Positions 1 to 6,987 are shown, counted from the stretch's first letter. The stretch is 9,452 bases of DNA from Alphaproteobacteria bacterium (GCA_030428405.1 JAUIEH010000076.1:1-9452); one strand, 5' to 3'. Notes: a model not told the origin generated them from the letters alone. Program-made: numbers and translations.

Positions 1-775
1 CGACGGCTTCGGACTGGCGCTCCGCGAATTTCTCGTTCGCCGCCGCCCAGGCATAAGCGAAGAATTTCAGCGGGCGCGATGCCGTCACTTCGGCGTCGAT
101 CTGGCGCAGGGAGCCTGCTGCGGCGTTGCGCGGGTTTTTATATTCCGGCAGGCCCGCTTCGGCCTGGCGCGCATTCATCGCGGCGAAATCGTCATGGCTC
201 AGATAAACCTCGCCGCGTATTTCGATGGCGGCCGGCCAGCCTTGCCCTTTCAGCTTTTTGGGAATGTCGGCGATGGTCAGCGCGTTGGCGGTGACGTCCT
301 CGCCCTCGCGCCCGTCGCCGCGTGTGGCCGCGCGCTTTAATTCGCCTGCCTCGTAAAGCAGCGACAGGCTGAGGCCGTCGATCTTCGGCTCAGCCGTGAC
401 GTCGAGCGGCTCCTCCGGCGTCCAGTTCAAAAAGCGACGAACGCGCTCGATGAATTCGGCGGCGTCCTCTGCGTCGAAGGCATTGTCGAGCGACAACATC
501 GGCGCGCCGTGGCGCGCTTTCGCAAAGCCTTCCGCCGGCGCCGCGCCGACGCGCTCGCTCGGCGAATCGGCGCGCTTCAGTTCGGGAAAGCGCGCCTCGA
601 TCGCTTCATTGCGCTTGCGCAAATCGTCATAGGCCGCGTCGGAAATCTCGGGCGCGTCCTGCTTGTGATAGAGCCCGTCATGGCGCGCGATTTCCTTGGC
701 GAGGCGGGCCAGCTCTTTGCGGGCCTCCTCCTCGCTGAGGGCGTCGACATCTTTAAGCGCGGGCGAAATGGACAT
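1..775 (-). CDS. ligA: NAD-dependent DNA ligase, N-terminal part (C-terminus outside window)
   Basis: NAD+-dependent DNA ligase, which seals nicks between Okazaki fragments and after repair in the cytoplasm. About 258 residues are visible. The NAD-binding Ia domain carries Y36-H37, D46 and Y49-D50, matching the residues known to be essential in E. coli LigA. The adenylation motif KIDG gives nucleophile K131, in the context EPKIDGLSLS. TRGDGREGEDVT, EIRGEV and NPRNAAAGSLRQ are further family signatures. The gene runs off the left edge, so the OB-fold, zinc finger, helix-hairpin-helix and BRCT domains are not seen. I chose the ATG at 775 because the protein then starts directly before the Ia domain. 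An in-frame ATG at 817 would add 14 residues, and neither start has a strong ribosome-binding site. It lies 122 bp after the PLP enzyme gene, with no terminator visible between them. Confidence 0.97.
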   Translation of the reverse strand, partial: MSISPALKDVDALSEEEARKELARLAKEIARHDGLYHKQDAPEISDAAYDDLRKRNEAIEARFPELKRADSPSERVGAAPAEGFAKARHGAPMLSLDNAFDAEDAAEFIERVRRFLNWTPEEPLDVTAEPKIDGLSLSLLYEAGELKRAATRGDGREGEDVTANALTIADIPKKLKGQGWPAAIEIRGEVYLSHDDFAAMNARQAEAGLPEYKNPRNAAAGSLRQIDAEVTASRPLKFFAYAWAAANEKFAERQSEAV

Positions 776-897
776 GGCGCATGAGAGATAATCCGCTGCG
801 CCCGACTTGGCGAGCATAACCCGCGCTTAGATCGCGCGATCGCAATATCGCCGGAGGCTCGCTCTTTGGGTCCGCCCGTCGCCGATCCGTCAACGGC

Positions 898-2031
898 TCA
901 CCAGTGGTTTTCGCGCGGCCACTCGGCGATGACGTCCTGGCCGTTCTCCACCACGTGATAATGCGCGTGCTGGGCGGCCGTCGCGCAGGCGTGGTTCGGC
1001 AGAATGCGCAATTGCGCGCCGATTTCGAAGGCGTCGAAATCAATCTCGCCGCCGTCGATGCGCGCGATGATCCCGTGTTCCTGATTGGCGCTGATGACGG
1101 CGTGGCCGGCCAGCGGCGCGCCGTCAGCGTCACAGACGAGACCGTAGCCGAAATCAGGCGCGCCCGGCGCGCGGCCCTTGTCGCGCGAGAGCGCCATCCA
1201 TCCGCCGTCGGTCAAAACCCAGCCGCGCCCGCGCTGCCGGCCGATGACGCTGACCAGAACCGAGAGCGCGATGTCGTCTACGGAGCAACAGCCCAGCCCG
1301 GCCATCACCAGGTCCTGAAACATATAGACGCCGACGCGCGCTTCCGTGACGCCGTCGAGGCTCTTTGCGAAAGTCAGCGTGGGCGTCGAACCGACCGAGA
1401 CTATGCGCGCGGGGACGCCTTCGGCCTCCAGATGTGCAGCGGTCTCGACGACAGCGGCGCGCTCGCGCTCCGCCATGGCCGCGATCGCATCCGTGGTCTC
1501 GCATTCATAAGAGCCGCCGGCATGGGTCATGACGCCGGAAAAGCGCGCGCCATCCGACTGGGCGAGAATTTTCGCGACCGCGACGGCATCGGCGCTCTTA
1601 GGCGCAAGACCGGCGCGGTGGTCATCGGCGTCGATTTCGATGACGGCCGGGATCGGCGCGCCCGCTGTCGCGCCATAGGCCGCGACGGCTTGAGCCGCTT
1701 CAACGCTGTCGACCGTCAGGATCAAATCGCAACCCTGGGCGCGCAAGGCGGCTGCGCGCTCCAACTTGCCCGGCGCGATGCCGACCGCATAAAGAATATC
1801 GTCGAGCCCGGCGGCGAAGAGCTGTTCAGCTTCCGCCAGCGTCGAGACGGTCGCGCCCTCGCCCGGCTCAAGCGCGCGGGCGAAGACGTCGATCGATTTG
1901 GCGGTTTTGAAATGCGGCCGCAAAGGCGTGTCGAGCGCGTCCGCGCGCCGGCGCATTGTTTCAAGATTGGCGTCGAGCCTGGCGCGGTCGAGCACAAGCG
2001 CGGGCGTTTGAACGTCGCGCAGCGTGCTCAT
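898..2031 (-). CDS. Fold-type III PLP enzyme, D-serine dehydratase / D-threonine aldolase-like
   Basis: A 377-residue protein of the alanine racemase N-terminal domain superfamily, DSD1/D-threonine aldolase branch. These are PLP- and metal-dependent enzymes acting on D-amino acids such as D-serine, D-threonine or 3-hydroxy-D-aspartate. The N-terminal barrel opens with TPALVLD and has the PLP-lysine motif RPHFKTAKS (K42). The characterised D-serine dehydratases and D-threonine aldolases I recall have a His two residues after this Lys, where this protein has Ala44. The C-terminal beta domain has GGWMALSRDKG and ends with PNHAC, giving H347 and C349, the His-x-Cys pair that binds zinc in eukaryotic D-serine dehydratase. 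The ATG at 2031 was chosen because the family motif starts six residues later; an upstream in-frame extension to 2136 would overlap the end of bamD. Exact substrate is unknown, and lyase or racemase activity is possible. It sits between bamD and ligA, an unusual place for it. Confidence 0.9.
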   Translation of the reverse strand: MSTLRDVQTPALVLDRARLDANLETMRRRADALDTPLRPHFKTAKSIDVFARALEPGEGATVSTLAEAEQLFAAGLDDILYAVGIAPGKLERAAALRAQGCDLILTVDSVEAAQAVAAYGATAGAPIPAVIEIDADDHRAGLAPKSADAVAVAKILAQSDGARFSGVMTHAGGSYECETTDAIAAMAERERAAVVETAAHLEAEGVPARIVSVGSTPTLTFAKSLDGVTEARVGVYMFQDLVMAGLGCCSVDDIALSVLVSVIGRQRGRGWVLTDGGWMALSRDKGRAPGAPDFGYGLVCDADGAPLAGHAVISANQEHGIIARIDGGEIDFDAFEIGAQLRILPNHACATAAQHAHYHVVENGQDVIAEWPRENHW

Positions 2032-2049
2032 GACGCAGGCGCGACGTTC

Positions 2050-2075
2050 ATTATACGATGCAATTTCGCAGGCAA
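2050..2075 (-). promoter_or_regulatory. Candidate promoter for the PLP enzyme gene
   Basis: On the minus strand a perfect TATAAT hexamer (2050-2055) lies 18 bases before the ATG of the PLP enzyme gene, inside the 74 bp gap after bamD. The best -35-like hexamer is TTGCCT (2070-2075), only 14 bases upstream, which is shorter than the usual 16-18. A perfect -10 is uncommon in this GC-rich window, but the poor spacing keeps this a candidate only. If real, the gene would have its own short-leader transcript. Confidence 0.25.
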
Positions 2076-2105
2076 GAAGCCGAACAGGCGAAAGCGCGTC
2101 ACGCT

Positions 2106-2957
2106 CTAGAAAATGCGCCCGATCGTGCGGCCCCACCAGCTGCGCCGGCGCGGCGTATTGCCGTCGCGCGCATTCGCGTCAGCGACATTGACCACGCCTT
2201 CGCGCTCAAGCAGCTCATAGGTGTCCTCATACCACTCACTGCCCGGATAGTTGTGGCCGAGCACGGCGGCGACCTGGGCGGCTTCGTTCAACACGCCGAG
2301 CGAGACATAAGCCTCGACAAGCCGGTGCAGCGCCTCGGGAACGTGCGAGGTGGTGTCATATTCCTCGACCACGACGCGGAAGCGATTGATGGCGGCCAGC
2401 GTGTGACCACGGCGCAGATACCAGCGGCCGATATCCATTTCCTTGCCGGCGAGGTGGTCGCGCGTCAGGTCGATTTTCAGGCGCGCGTCGCGGGCATATT
2501 CCGTATTCGGATAGCGGCGCACGACCTGGCCGAGCGCTTCCAGCGCCTGCCGGGTGACCTGCTGGTCGCGGCCGACATCGAGGATCTGCTCGTAATAGCT
2601 GATGGCGATCAGATAATAGGCGTAAGCCGTCGAGCGGCCGCTCGGATAAAGCGCGACATAGCGCTGCGCGGTCTGGATGGCGCCGTCATAATCGCCGCGC
2701 TGATAAGCAGCGTAAGCGGCCATGACCATCGCCCGGCGCGCCCATTCCGAATAGGGATGCTGACGCTCGACCTCGTCGAAGAGCTGCTGAGCCTCGCGCA
2801 GACGGCGACGCTCCATCTGCTCATAGGCTTCATTATAGATGGTCTCGGCAGGACGCTCGACATAAGCGATGTCATCCTCGCGCCGTCCCGCGCAACTTGA
2901 CGCGATTACGCCTGCAATCACGAGCGCCAATCCTGCGCGCATCCACGTGCCGGCCAT
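2106..2957 (-). CDS. bamD: Outer-membrane assembly lipoprotein BamD (ComL)
   Basis: BamD is the essential lipoprotein of the BAM complex, which folds beta-barrel proteins into the outer membrane; it acts at the periplasmic face. The protein is 283 residues. A signal peptide runs over residues 1-21 with hydrophobic core AGLALVIAGVIASS, and C22 is the predicted lipidated cysteine. Residue +2 is Ala, so no inner-membrane retention signal is seen. Residues about 38-255 form TPR-like repeats typical of BamD: YNEAYEQMERRRLREAQQLF, the QRGDYDGAI turn, and RYPNTEYARDAR. The C-terminus is basic and aromatic, ending RRRSWWGRTIGRIF. The start at 2957 is supported by a GAGAGG ribosome-binding site 7 bases upstream. 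It follows lpxC by 192 bp, an arrangement common in alphaproteobacteria. Confidence 0.95.
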   Translation of the reverse strand: MAGTWMRAGLALVIAGVIASSCAGRREDDIAYVERPAETIYNEAYEQMERRRLREAQQLFDEVERQHPYSEWARRAMVMAAYAAYQRGDYDGAIQTAQRYVALYPSGRSTAYAYYLIAISYYEQILDVGRDQQVTRQALEALGQVVRRYPNTEYARDARLKIDLTRDHLAGKEMDIGRWYLRRGHTLAAINRFRVVVEEYDTTSHVPEALHRLVEAYVSLGVLNEAAQVAAVLGHNYPGSEWYEDTYELLEREGVVNVADANARDGNTPRRRSWWGRTIGRIF

Positions 2958-2964
2958 CGATACA

Positions 2965-2970
2965 CCTCTC
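2965..2970 (-). promoter_or_regulatory. Ribosome-binding site of bamD
   Basis: GAGAGG on the minus strand, with a 7-base spacer to the ATG at 2957. It favours this start over the in-frame Met at residue 6. Just upstream, TCAGA and TCTGA (2967-2982) can pair around the loop CCGAAA, so the site touches a small hairpin. Confidence 0.7.
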
Positions 2971-3019
2971 AGATTTCGGTCTGAATTTTCGGCTCAGCCC
3001 CGCTTCTAAACCATGCGCG

Positions 3020-3037
3020 CGGCGCATAGAAGCGCCG
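3020..3037 (-). other. GC-rich hairpin in the lpxC-bamD gap
   Basis: CGGCGC and GCGCCG form a perfect 6 bp stem around a 6-base loop (TTCTAT on the minus strand). No T-run follows in the direction of transcription, so it is not a rho-independent terminator. It may be a transcript-stability structure or chance in GC-rich sequence. The rest of this 192 bp gap (2958-3149) holds one GANTC site at 3076-3080 and no gene that I can support. Confidence 0.3.
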
Positions 3038-3149
3038 GGCGCCGCGCGACGCCATTTCATGCGTCATCGCTCACAGATTCGGCGCAGCGACGCTATGCCT
3101 GAAGCGTATCGAGGCGGCGTGAAATTGGTTGTCGCAGAAGAAAGAGCGC

Positions 3150-4061
3150 TCAGCCGACCGCGACGGCGACACGCTCTTCAGCAAGGGCGGGCTCAGGATC
3201 GCGCACGGTCTCTATGCGCCACGCATCCGTTGCATCGAGCAGAGCCGTCAACGCGGCGTTGTTCAGCTCATGGCCCGGACGATGCGCGACATAGCGCCCG
3301 ATGATCGGCGCGCCCGCGACCGCGAGATCGCCCATGGCGTCGAGCACTTTATGGCGCACGAATTCATCGGCGTAGCGCAGTCCGCCATCATTCATGACCG
3401 CGCCGTCCTTGATGACGACGGCGTTGTCGAGCGAGCCGCCGCGCGCAAGGCCGGCGGATTTCATCGCTTCGACCTCATGCAGGAAGCCGAATGTGCGCGC
3501 AGGCGCGATTTCCTCGCGGAAGCGCTCGCCCGTCGGCGCCATGCGGGCGCGCTGACGGCCGATGGCGGGATCGGCGAATTCAATCGTAACGTCGATTTCG
3601 AAGCGGTGATGCGGCGTAAAGCGCGCGCGCCGGTCGCCGAGCACGACGTCGACGGGGCGCAGAATGCGAATGACCTTGCGTGCCGCCGCCTGCTCGACCA
3701 CGCCGGCGGCGTCGATCATGTCGGCGAACGGACCGGCGGAGCCGTCCATGGCGGGCACTTCGGCGTTGTCGATCTCAATCTCGATATTGTCGACGCCCAT
3801 GCCGGAAATCGCGGCCAGCAAATGCTCGACCGTCGTGACGCTGGCGCCGAAATCATTGGCGATGGTGGTGGCGAGACGGGTTTCGGCGACGGCTTCGCGG
3901 CGCAGAAGAATGCGGCCCTGATCGCCGCCAATGTCGGTGCGGCGGAAAACAACGCCGGTATTGATCGCGGCCGGCCGCAAGGTCATCGACGCATGCGCGC
4001 CCGAATGAAGACCAATCGCAGCACAGCTCACCGGCTTGCCGATTGTCGTTTGAAAGCCCAC
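3150..4061 (-). CDS. lpxC: UDP-3-O-acyl-N-acetylglucosamine deacetylase LpxC
   Basis: LpxC is the zinc amidase that performs the committed step of lipid A synthesis, removing acetate from UDP-3-O-acyl-GlcNAc in the cytoplasm. At 303 residues it is close to the usual length. Key residues are all present: E79 (general base) and H80 in TTVEHLLAA, H237 and D241 in RHKVLDAMGD (zinc ligands with H80), and H264 in RPGHELNN. IGLHSG at 16-21 and MDGSAGPF at 105-112 are further signatures. The start is GTG: the first in-frame codon placing the family N-terminus (FQTTIGKPVSCAAIGLHSG) correctly, with only a G-rich stretch as ribosome-binding site. It lies 159 bp after ftsZ, the common alphaproteobacterial arrangement, and probably shares read-through transcription or has a promoter in that gap. 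Confidence 0.97.
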   Translation of the reverse strand: MGFQTTIGKPVSCAAIGLHSGAHASMTLRPAAINTGVVFRRTDIGGDQGRILLRREAVAETRLATTIANDFGASVTTVEHLLAAISGMGVDNIEIEIDNAEVPAMDGSAGPFADMIDAAGVVEQAAARKVIRILRPVDVVLGDRRARFTPHHRFEIDVTIEFADPAIGRQRARMAPTGERFREEIAPARTFGFLHEVEAMKSAGLARGGSLDNAVVIKDGAVMNDGGLRYADEFVRHKVLDAMGDLAVAGAPIIGRYVAHRPGHELNNAALTALLDATDAWRIETVRDPEPALAEERVAVAVG

Positions 4062-4138
4062 GCCGACCCCACTTTGCCTGCGCCGTTATCCCCGCACGGC
4101 GCCTGATCGGTGGGTATCAACCGGGGCTCAAGCAAACA

Positions 4139-4152
4139 AATAAAGGTTTATT
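4139..4152. repeat. AT-rich inverted repeat upstream of lpxC
   Basis: AATAAA-GG-TTTATT is a perfect 6 bp inverted repeat with a 2-base centre, about 78 bp before the lpxC start. It stands in an AT-rich island (about 4130-4155) in otherwise GC-rich DNA. On the minus strand it is followed by TGTTTG. It could be an operator, part of a promoter, or a weak AT-only terminator stem. I found no clear -35/-10 pair around it. Confidence 0.35.
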
Positions 4153-4220
4153 GCCGATTGTAACGAAGTCGTAAGCGGCTACCGACTGGCCTTATGCGGC
4201 AAGGGTTGAAGCCGCTCGCC

Positions 4221-5495
4221 TCAGCCAGCCTGGCGGCGCAGAAAGGCCGGAATGTCGAGATCGTTCTCGTCATCTTTGCTTGCTGCGGATTCGGGATCTT
4301 CGTCCTCGGCGGTCTGCGCGCGCGTCGTCTCGGCCGTCTTGCGCTCTTCGCGCTTGGCGTCCTTGCGCTTGCGGCCGAGGCCCAAAAACCCGCCGGAGCG
4401 CTCTTCGCTTTCCGGTTCAGCGATCCGGACAGCCTCGTCGCGCGGGGCGCGCTCGACCGGACGCTGTGCAGGGCGCTCGACGGGCGCATCAAACACGCTC
4501 GGCACAAGCATTTCGCGGTTCATGTCGATGCCCGCGGCGAGCACGGAGACGCGGATTTCGCCGCGATCAAGCGTGTCGTCGACCGCCGAGCCGACAATGA
4601 CCACGGCGTCGGGATCGGCTTCGTTGCGGATTTCGTTCGCTGCGCCTTCGACATCGTGCAGGGTCAGATCGGCCCCGCCGGTGACGTTGATCAGGACGCC
4701 GCGCGCGCCGCGCAGGGATATCTCGTCGAGCAGCGGATTGGTGACGGCGGCGTGAGCGGCCTCGACGGCGCGATTATCGCCCGTCGCCTCGCCCGTGCCC
4801 ATCATCGCCGAGCCCATCTCCTGCATCACAGTGCGCACATCGGCGAAGTCGAGATTGATGATGCCGGGGCGCGTGATGAGGTCGGTGACGCCGCGCACGC
4901 CGGAATGCAGCACTTCATCGGCGAGTGCGAAGGTCTCCGCGATCGGCGTCTTGGGATCGATGACGCGAAAGAGATTCTGATTGGGGATGACGATCAGCGT
5001 GTCGACGCATTCGGCCAGTTCCTCGAGACCGTCTTCAGCGACCGCCATGCGGCGCGGGCCCTCAAACTCGAACGGCTTGGTCACGACAGCCACGGTCAGA
5101 ACGCCCATGTCGCGCGCGATCCGCGCAACGACAGGCGATGCGCCCGTGCCGGTGCCGCCGCCCATGCCCGCGGTGATGAACACCATATGGGCGTCTTCCA
5201 GACAGGCCCGGATTTCAGCGTCGGAGGCCTCGGCGGCTTCAGCGCCGAGTTCCGGGCGCGCGCCTGAGCCAAGCCCCTCGGTCACTTCGGGACCGAGCTG
5301 GATGGTCACATTCGCGCGCGTGCGCTCAAGCGCCTGCGCATCCGTGTTGGCCGCAACGAAAGACACGCCGTCGAGACGCGCCGAGATCATGTTGTTGATG
5401 GCGTTGCCGCCTGCGCCGCCGACGCCGAACACGATGATGCGCGGCCGTAGATCTTTCGCTGAACCGGTAGTGCTTATCGACGTGACCGTCGCCAT
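4221..5495 (-). CDS. ftsZ: Cell division GTPase FtsZ
   Basis: FtsZ is the tubulin-like GTPase that polymerises into the cytokinetic ring. The protein is 424 residues. The GTPase domain spans about 17-324: the nucleotide loop VFGVGGAGGNAINNM (22-36), the tubulin signature GGGTGTG (112-118), and the T7 synergy loop NLDFAD (214-219) with the catalytic aspartates. A charged, low-complexity linker of about 85 residues follows, ending in the conserved peptide LDIPAFLRRQ (413-422) that binds FtsA and other partners. The linker is much shorter than that of Caulobacter FtsZ (about 508 residues in total). The ATG at 5495 is preferred over an in-frame TTG at 5525, because AAGG lies 7 bases upstream and the protein then begins like other FtsZ. 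The upstream gap has a CtrA-type box and GANTC sites, suggesting its own cell-cycle promoter. Confidence 0.98.
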   Translation of the reverse strand: MATVTSISTTGSAKDLRPRIIVFGVGGAGGNAINNMISARLDGVSFVAANTDAQALERTRANVTIQLGPEVTEGLGSGARPELGAEAAEASDAEIRACLEDAHMVFITAGMGGGTGTGASPVVARIARDMGVLTVAVVTKPFEFEGPRRMAVAEDGLEELAECVDTLIVIPNQNLFRVIDPKTPIAETFALADEVLHSGVRGVTDLITRPGIINLDFADVRTVMQEMGSAMMGTGEATGDNRAVEAAHAAVTNPLLDEISLRGARGVLINVTGGADLTLHDVEGAANEIRNEADPDAVVIVGSAVDDTLDRGEIRVSVLAAGIDMNREMLVPSVFDAPVERPAQRPVERAPRDEAVRIAEPESEERSGGFLGLGRKRKDAKREERKTAETTRAQTAEDEDPESAASKDDENDLDIPAFLRRQAG

Positions 5496-5540
5496 TGCGT
5501 TGCCTTTTTCAGGCGCCGCCCCCAATGCGCCGCTGAGAAT

Positions 5541-5545
5541 GATTC
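5541..5545. promoter_or_regulatory. GANTC (CcrM-type) methylation site upstream of ftsZ
   Basis: GATTC lies 45 bp before the ftsZ ATG. GANTC is the target of the cell-cycle methyltransferase CcrM. In Caulobacter, methylation of such sites in the ftsZ promoter is known to activate its transcription, with GcrA involved. The site sits in the middle of GAATGATTC. The motif is directly visible; its function here is inferred. Confidence 0.6.
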
Positions 5546-5568
5546 CCCCATACGCTCGCCGCTTTGGC

Positions 5569-5584
5569 GTTAATGCGCCGTTAA
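5569..5584 (-). promoter_or_regulatory. CtrA-type box upstream of ftsZ
   Basis: On the minus strand TTAA-CGGCGCA-TTAAC matches the CtrA consensus TTAA-N7-TTAAC at every fixed position. It lies 73 bp before the ftsZ ATG in the ftsA-ftsZ gap. I count only five TTAA tetramers in the window, and two form this box with exact spacing. In Caulobacter, CtrA represses ftsZ transcription through such a box, so the same role is likely. Activation cannot be excluded, since a TATGGG hexamer lies 15 bases after a TTAACG. Confidence 0.75.
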
Positions 5585-5648
5585 GCAGGTCTTTCGGGTG
5601 ACCATGCGCTACGTGATTTGCGCGTGCCGCGACAGCAAAGATGCACAG

Positions 5649-5653
5649 GATTC
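5649..5653. promoter_or_regulatory. Second GANTC site in the ftsA-ftsZ gap
   Basis: GATTC lies just after the ftsA stop codon and 153 bp before the ftsZ ATG. With the site at 5541 it gives two GANTC motifs in 184 bp, while the whole 9.4 kb window has six. Confidence 0.45.
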
Positions 5654-5679
5654 ACGCCGGACAGGCCGAGCGTTGCAGT

Positions 5680-6981
5680 CTAGAAACACTCGCGCAGCCA
5701 GTCGGCGGCGCGCGCAAGGCCAGAGCGTCCCGCCCCAGCCGCGACATGCGCAATGCGCGCCGGGCCGCGCCGCGGCGGGCCGTCAATCGCATCGCGCGGT
5801 CCCTGAATGGCGTGGCGCAGAACGCCCGCCGCCGTCGACACGCTCGGATCGATGATTTCGCCGTCCGGACCGATGACGCCGCGCGAAGAGGCGATGCGCG
5901 CGCGCTTGCCGAGGATCTGCCCCGCCAGGCCGACCACTCCGGGGATCTGCGCCGCCCCGCCCGTCAGGACGAGACGCTTGCCCGCCGTATGCAGCGCATC
6001 GGCGGCGTCGAGCTTGTCGCGCAGCATTTCGAACGTTTCTTCAAGCCGCGGGCGGATGATGCGGACAAGCTCCGAACGCGGAACGCGAATGACCGCTTCC
6101 TCATCGCCCATTTGCGGCACAGCGATCATATGCCGGTCATCGCCGGCTTCGCTGACGGCGGCGCCGTCATAGCGCTTGATGCGTTCGGCGGCTTCGTAGG
6201 GCGCAGACAGGCCGAGCGCGAGATCGTTGGTGACATGTCCTCCGCCGAGGCGCACGACGTCGAGATGCGCAAGCCCGCCGTCGAGAAAGACCGCCGCCGA
6301 TGTAACGCCCGCGCCCATGTCGATGACGGTCGCGCCAAGCGCGATTTCGTCCGGGGCGAGCGCGGCGAGGCCTGAGGCGTAAGGCGCTGCGACGATGGAT
6401 TTGAGCTGCATCTGCGCGCGCTCGACGCACATGCGCAGATTTACGATCGGACATTCCTGCGCGTTCACGGTGAGCATGGTGACGCCGAGCTCTGCGCCGA
6501 ACATGCCGCGCGGGTCGAGCACGCCGGAATGGTCGTCCACGGACCATGATGCGGGGAATGCGTGAATGACGGAGCGGCCAGGCTGTTTGGCGCGGGAGAG
6601 CGCTGCATCCAGCGCGCGCCGCATGTCGCGGTCGGAAACCGGACGCTCCGGCGCCAGCGCCGTCGTCGCAGTGACCCGGCGCGACGCCATCTGGCCGCCC
6701 GAATAACCGACAATCAGTTGACTGACGGCTGCGCCCGCCATGCGTTCGGCCTGTTCAACGGCGCCGCGAATGGCGCGTTCGGCCGCATCAAGGTCGACAA
6801 TCGCGCCCGCCTTCACGCCCTCGCTGGGGCGCCGACCGACGCCGACGACTTCAATATGGGGCCGCGGCTGAGCCTCGGCGATCAGACACTCGATCTTGGA
6901 CGTGCCGACATCGAGTGCTGCGACCAGCGAAGGTTTTGCAGCGCCTGAGCGCGATCCGCCATTTGGTCCGAACATGCCCAT
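5680..6981 (-). CDS. ftsA: Cell division protein FtsA
   Basis: FtsA is the actin-like ATPase that anchors FtsZ filaments to the inner membrane and recruits later divisome proteins. It is 433 residues long. Actin-fold motifs are in order: phosphate-1 ALDVGTSKI (22-30), phosphate-2 DMGAG (220-224), and the adenosine motif LTGGAAQIPG (339-348). The 1C subdomain lies between the first two. The last residues, GLARAADWLRECF (421-433), form an amphipathic helix matching the membrane-targeting sequence, after an Arg/Pro/Gly-rich tether of about 25 residues. The start at 6981 lies 6 bases after the ftsQ stop codon, so the two genes are almost certainly co-transcribed. The ribosome-binding site is weak; Met3 is an alternative start. 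ftsZ follows after an unusually large 184 bp gap holding regulatory motifs. Confidence 0.97.
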   Translation of the reverse strand: MGMFGPNGGSRSGAAKPSLVAALDVGTSKIECLIAEAQPRPHIEVVGVGRRPSEGVKAGAIVDLDAAERAIRGAVEQAERMAGAAVSQLIVGYSGGQMASRRVTATTALAPERPVSDRDMRRALDAALSRAKQPGRSVIHAFPASWSVDDHSGVLDPRGMFGAELGVTMLTVNAQECPIVNLRMCVERAQMQLKSIVAAPYASGLAALAPDEIALGATVIDMGAGVTSAAVFLDGGLAHLDVVRLGGGHVTNDLALGLSAPYEAAERIKRYDGAAVSEAGDDRHMIAVPQMGDEEAVIRVPRSELVRIIRPRLEETFEMLRDKLDAADALHTAGKRLVLTGGAAQIPGVVGLAGQILGKRARIASSRGVIGPDGEIIDPSVSTAAGVLRHAIQGPRDAIDGPPRRGPARIAHVAAGAGRSGLARAADWLRECF

Positions 6982-6987
6982 GATACG

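Noticed and set aside
776..817. ligA start at the upstream in-frame ATG (817)
   Set aside because: It adds 14 residues before the normal LigA N-terminus without a better ribosome-binding site; not excluded.
830..841. GATCGCGCGATC palindrome in the gap before ligA
   Set aside because: Short self-complementary GC-rich words are common in this composition; no T-run, no partner copy nearby.
904..2109. Plus-strand open frame of 401 codons opposite the PLP enzyme gene
   Set aside because: It is the mirror of a real minus-strand gene; the product is Arg/Asp/Gly-rich with no recognisable motif, as is usual for high-GC antisense frames.
4085..4093. DnaA-box-like TTATCCCCG upstream of lpxC
   Set aside because: Two mismatches to the consensus and a single copy; expected by chance.
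3129..4106. Plus-strand open frame of 325 codons opposite lpxC
   Set aside because: lpxC on the minus strand has every catalytic residue; this frame is a shadow.
4174..4216. Inverted repeat AGCGGCT / AGCCGCT after ftsZ as a terminator
   Set aside because: The loop is 29 bases and no T-run follows on the minus strand.
4194..5267. Plus-strand open frame of 357 codons opposite ftsZ
   Set aside because: Shadow of ftsZ; repetitive charged composition and no domain signs.
5496..5525. N-terminal extension of ftsZ to a TTG at 5525
   Set aside because: The ATG at 5495 has an AAGG ribosome-binding site 7 bases upstream and matches the usual FtsZ N-terminus.
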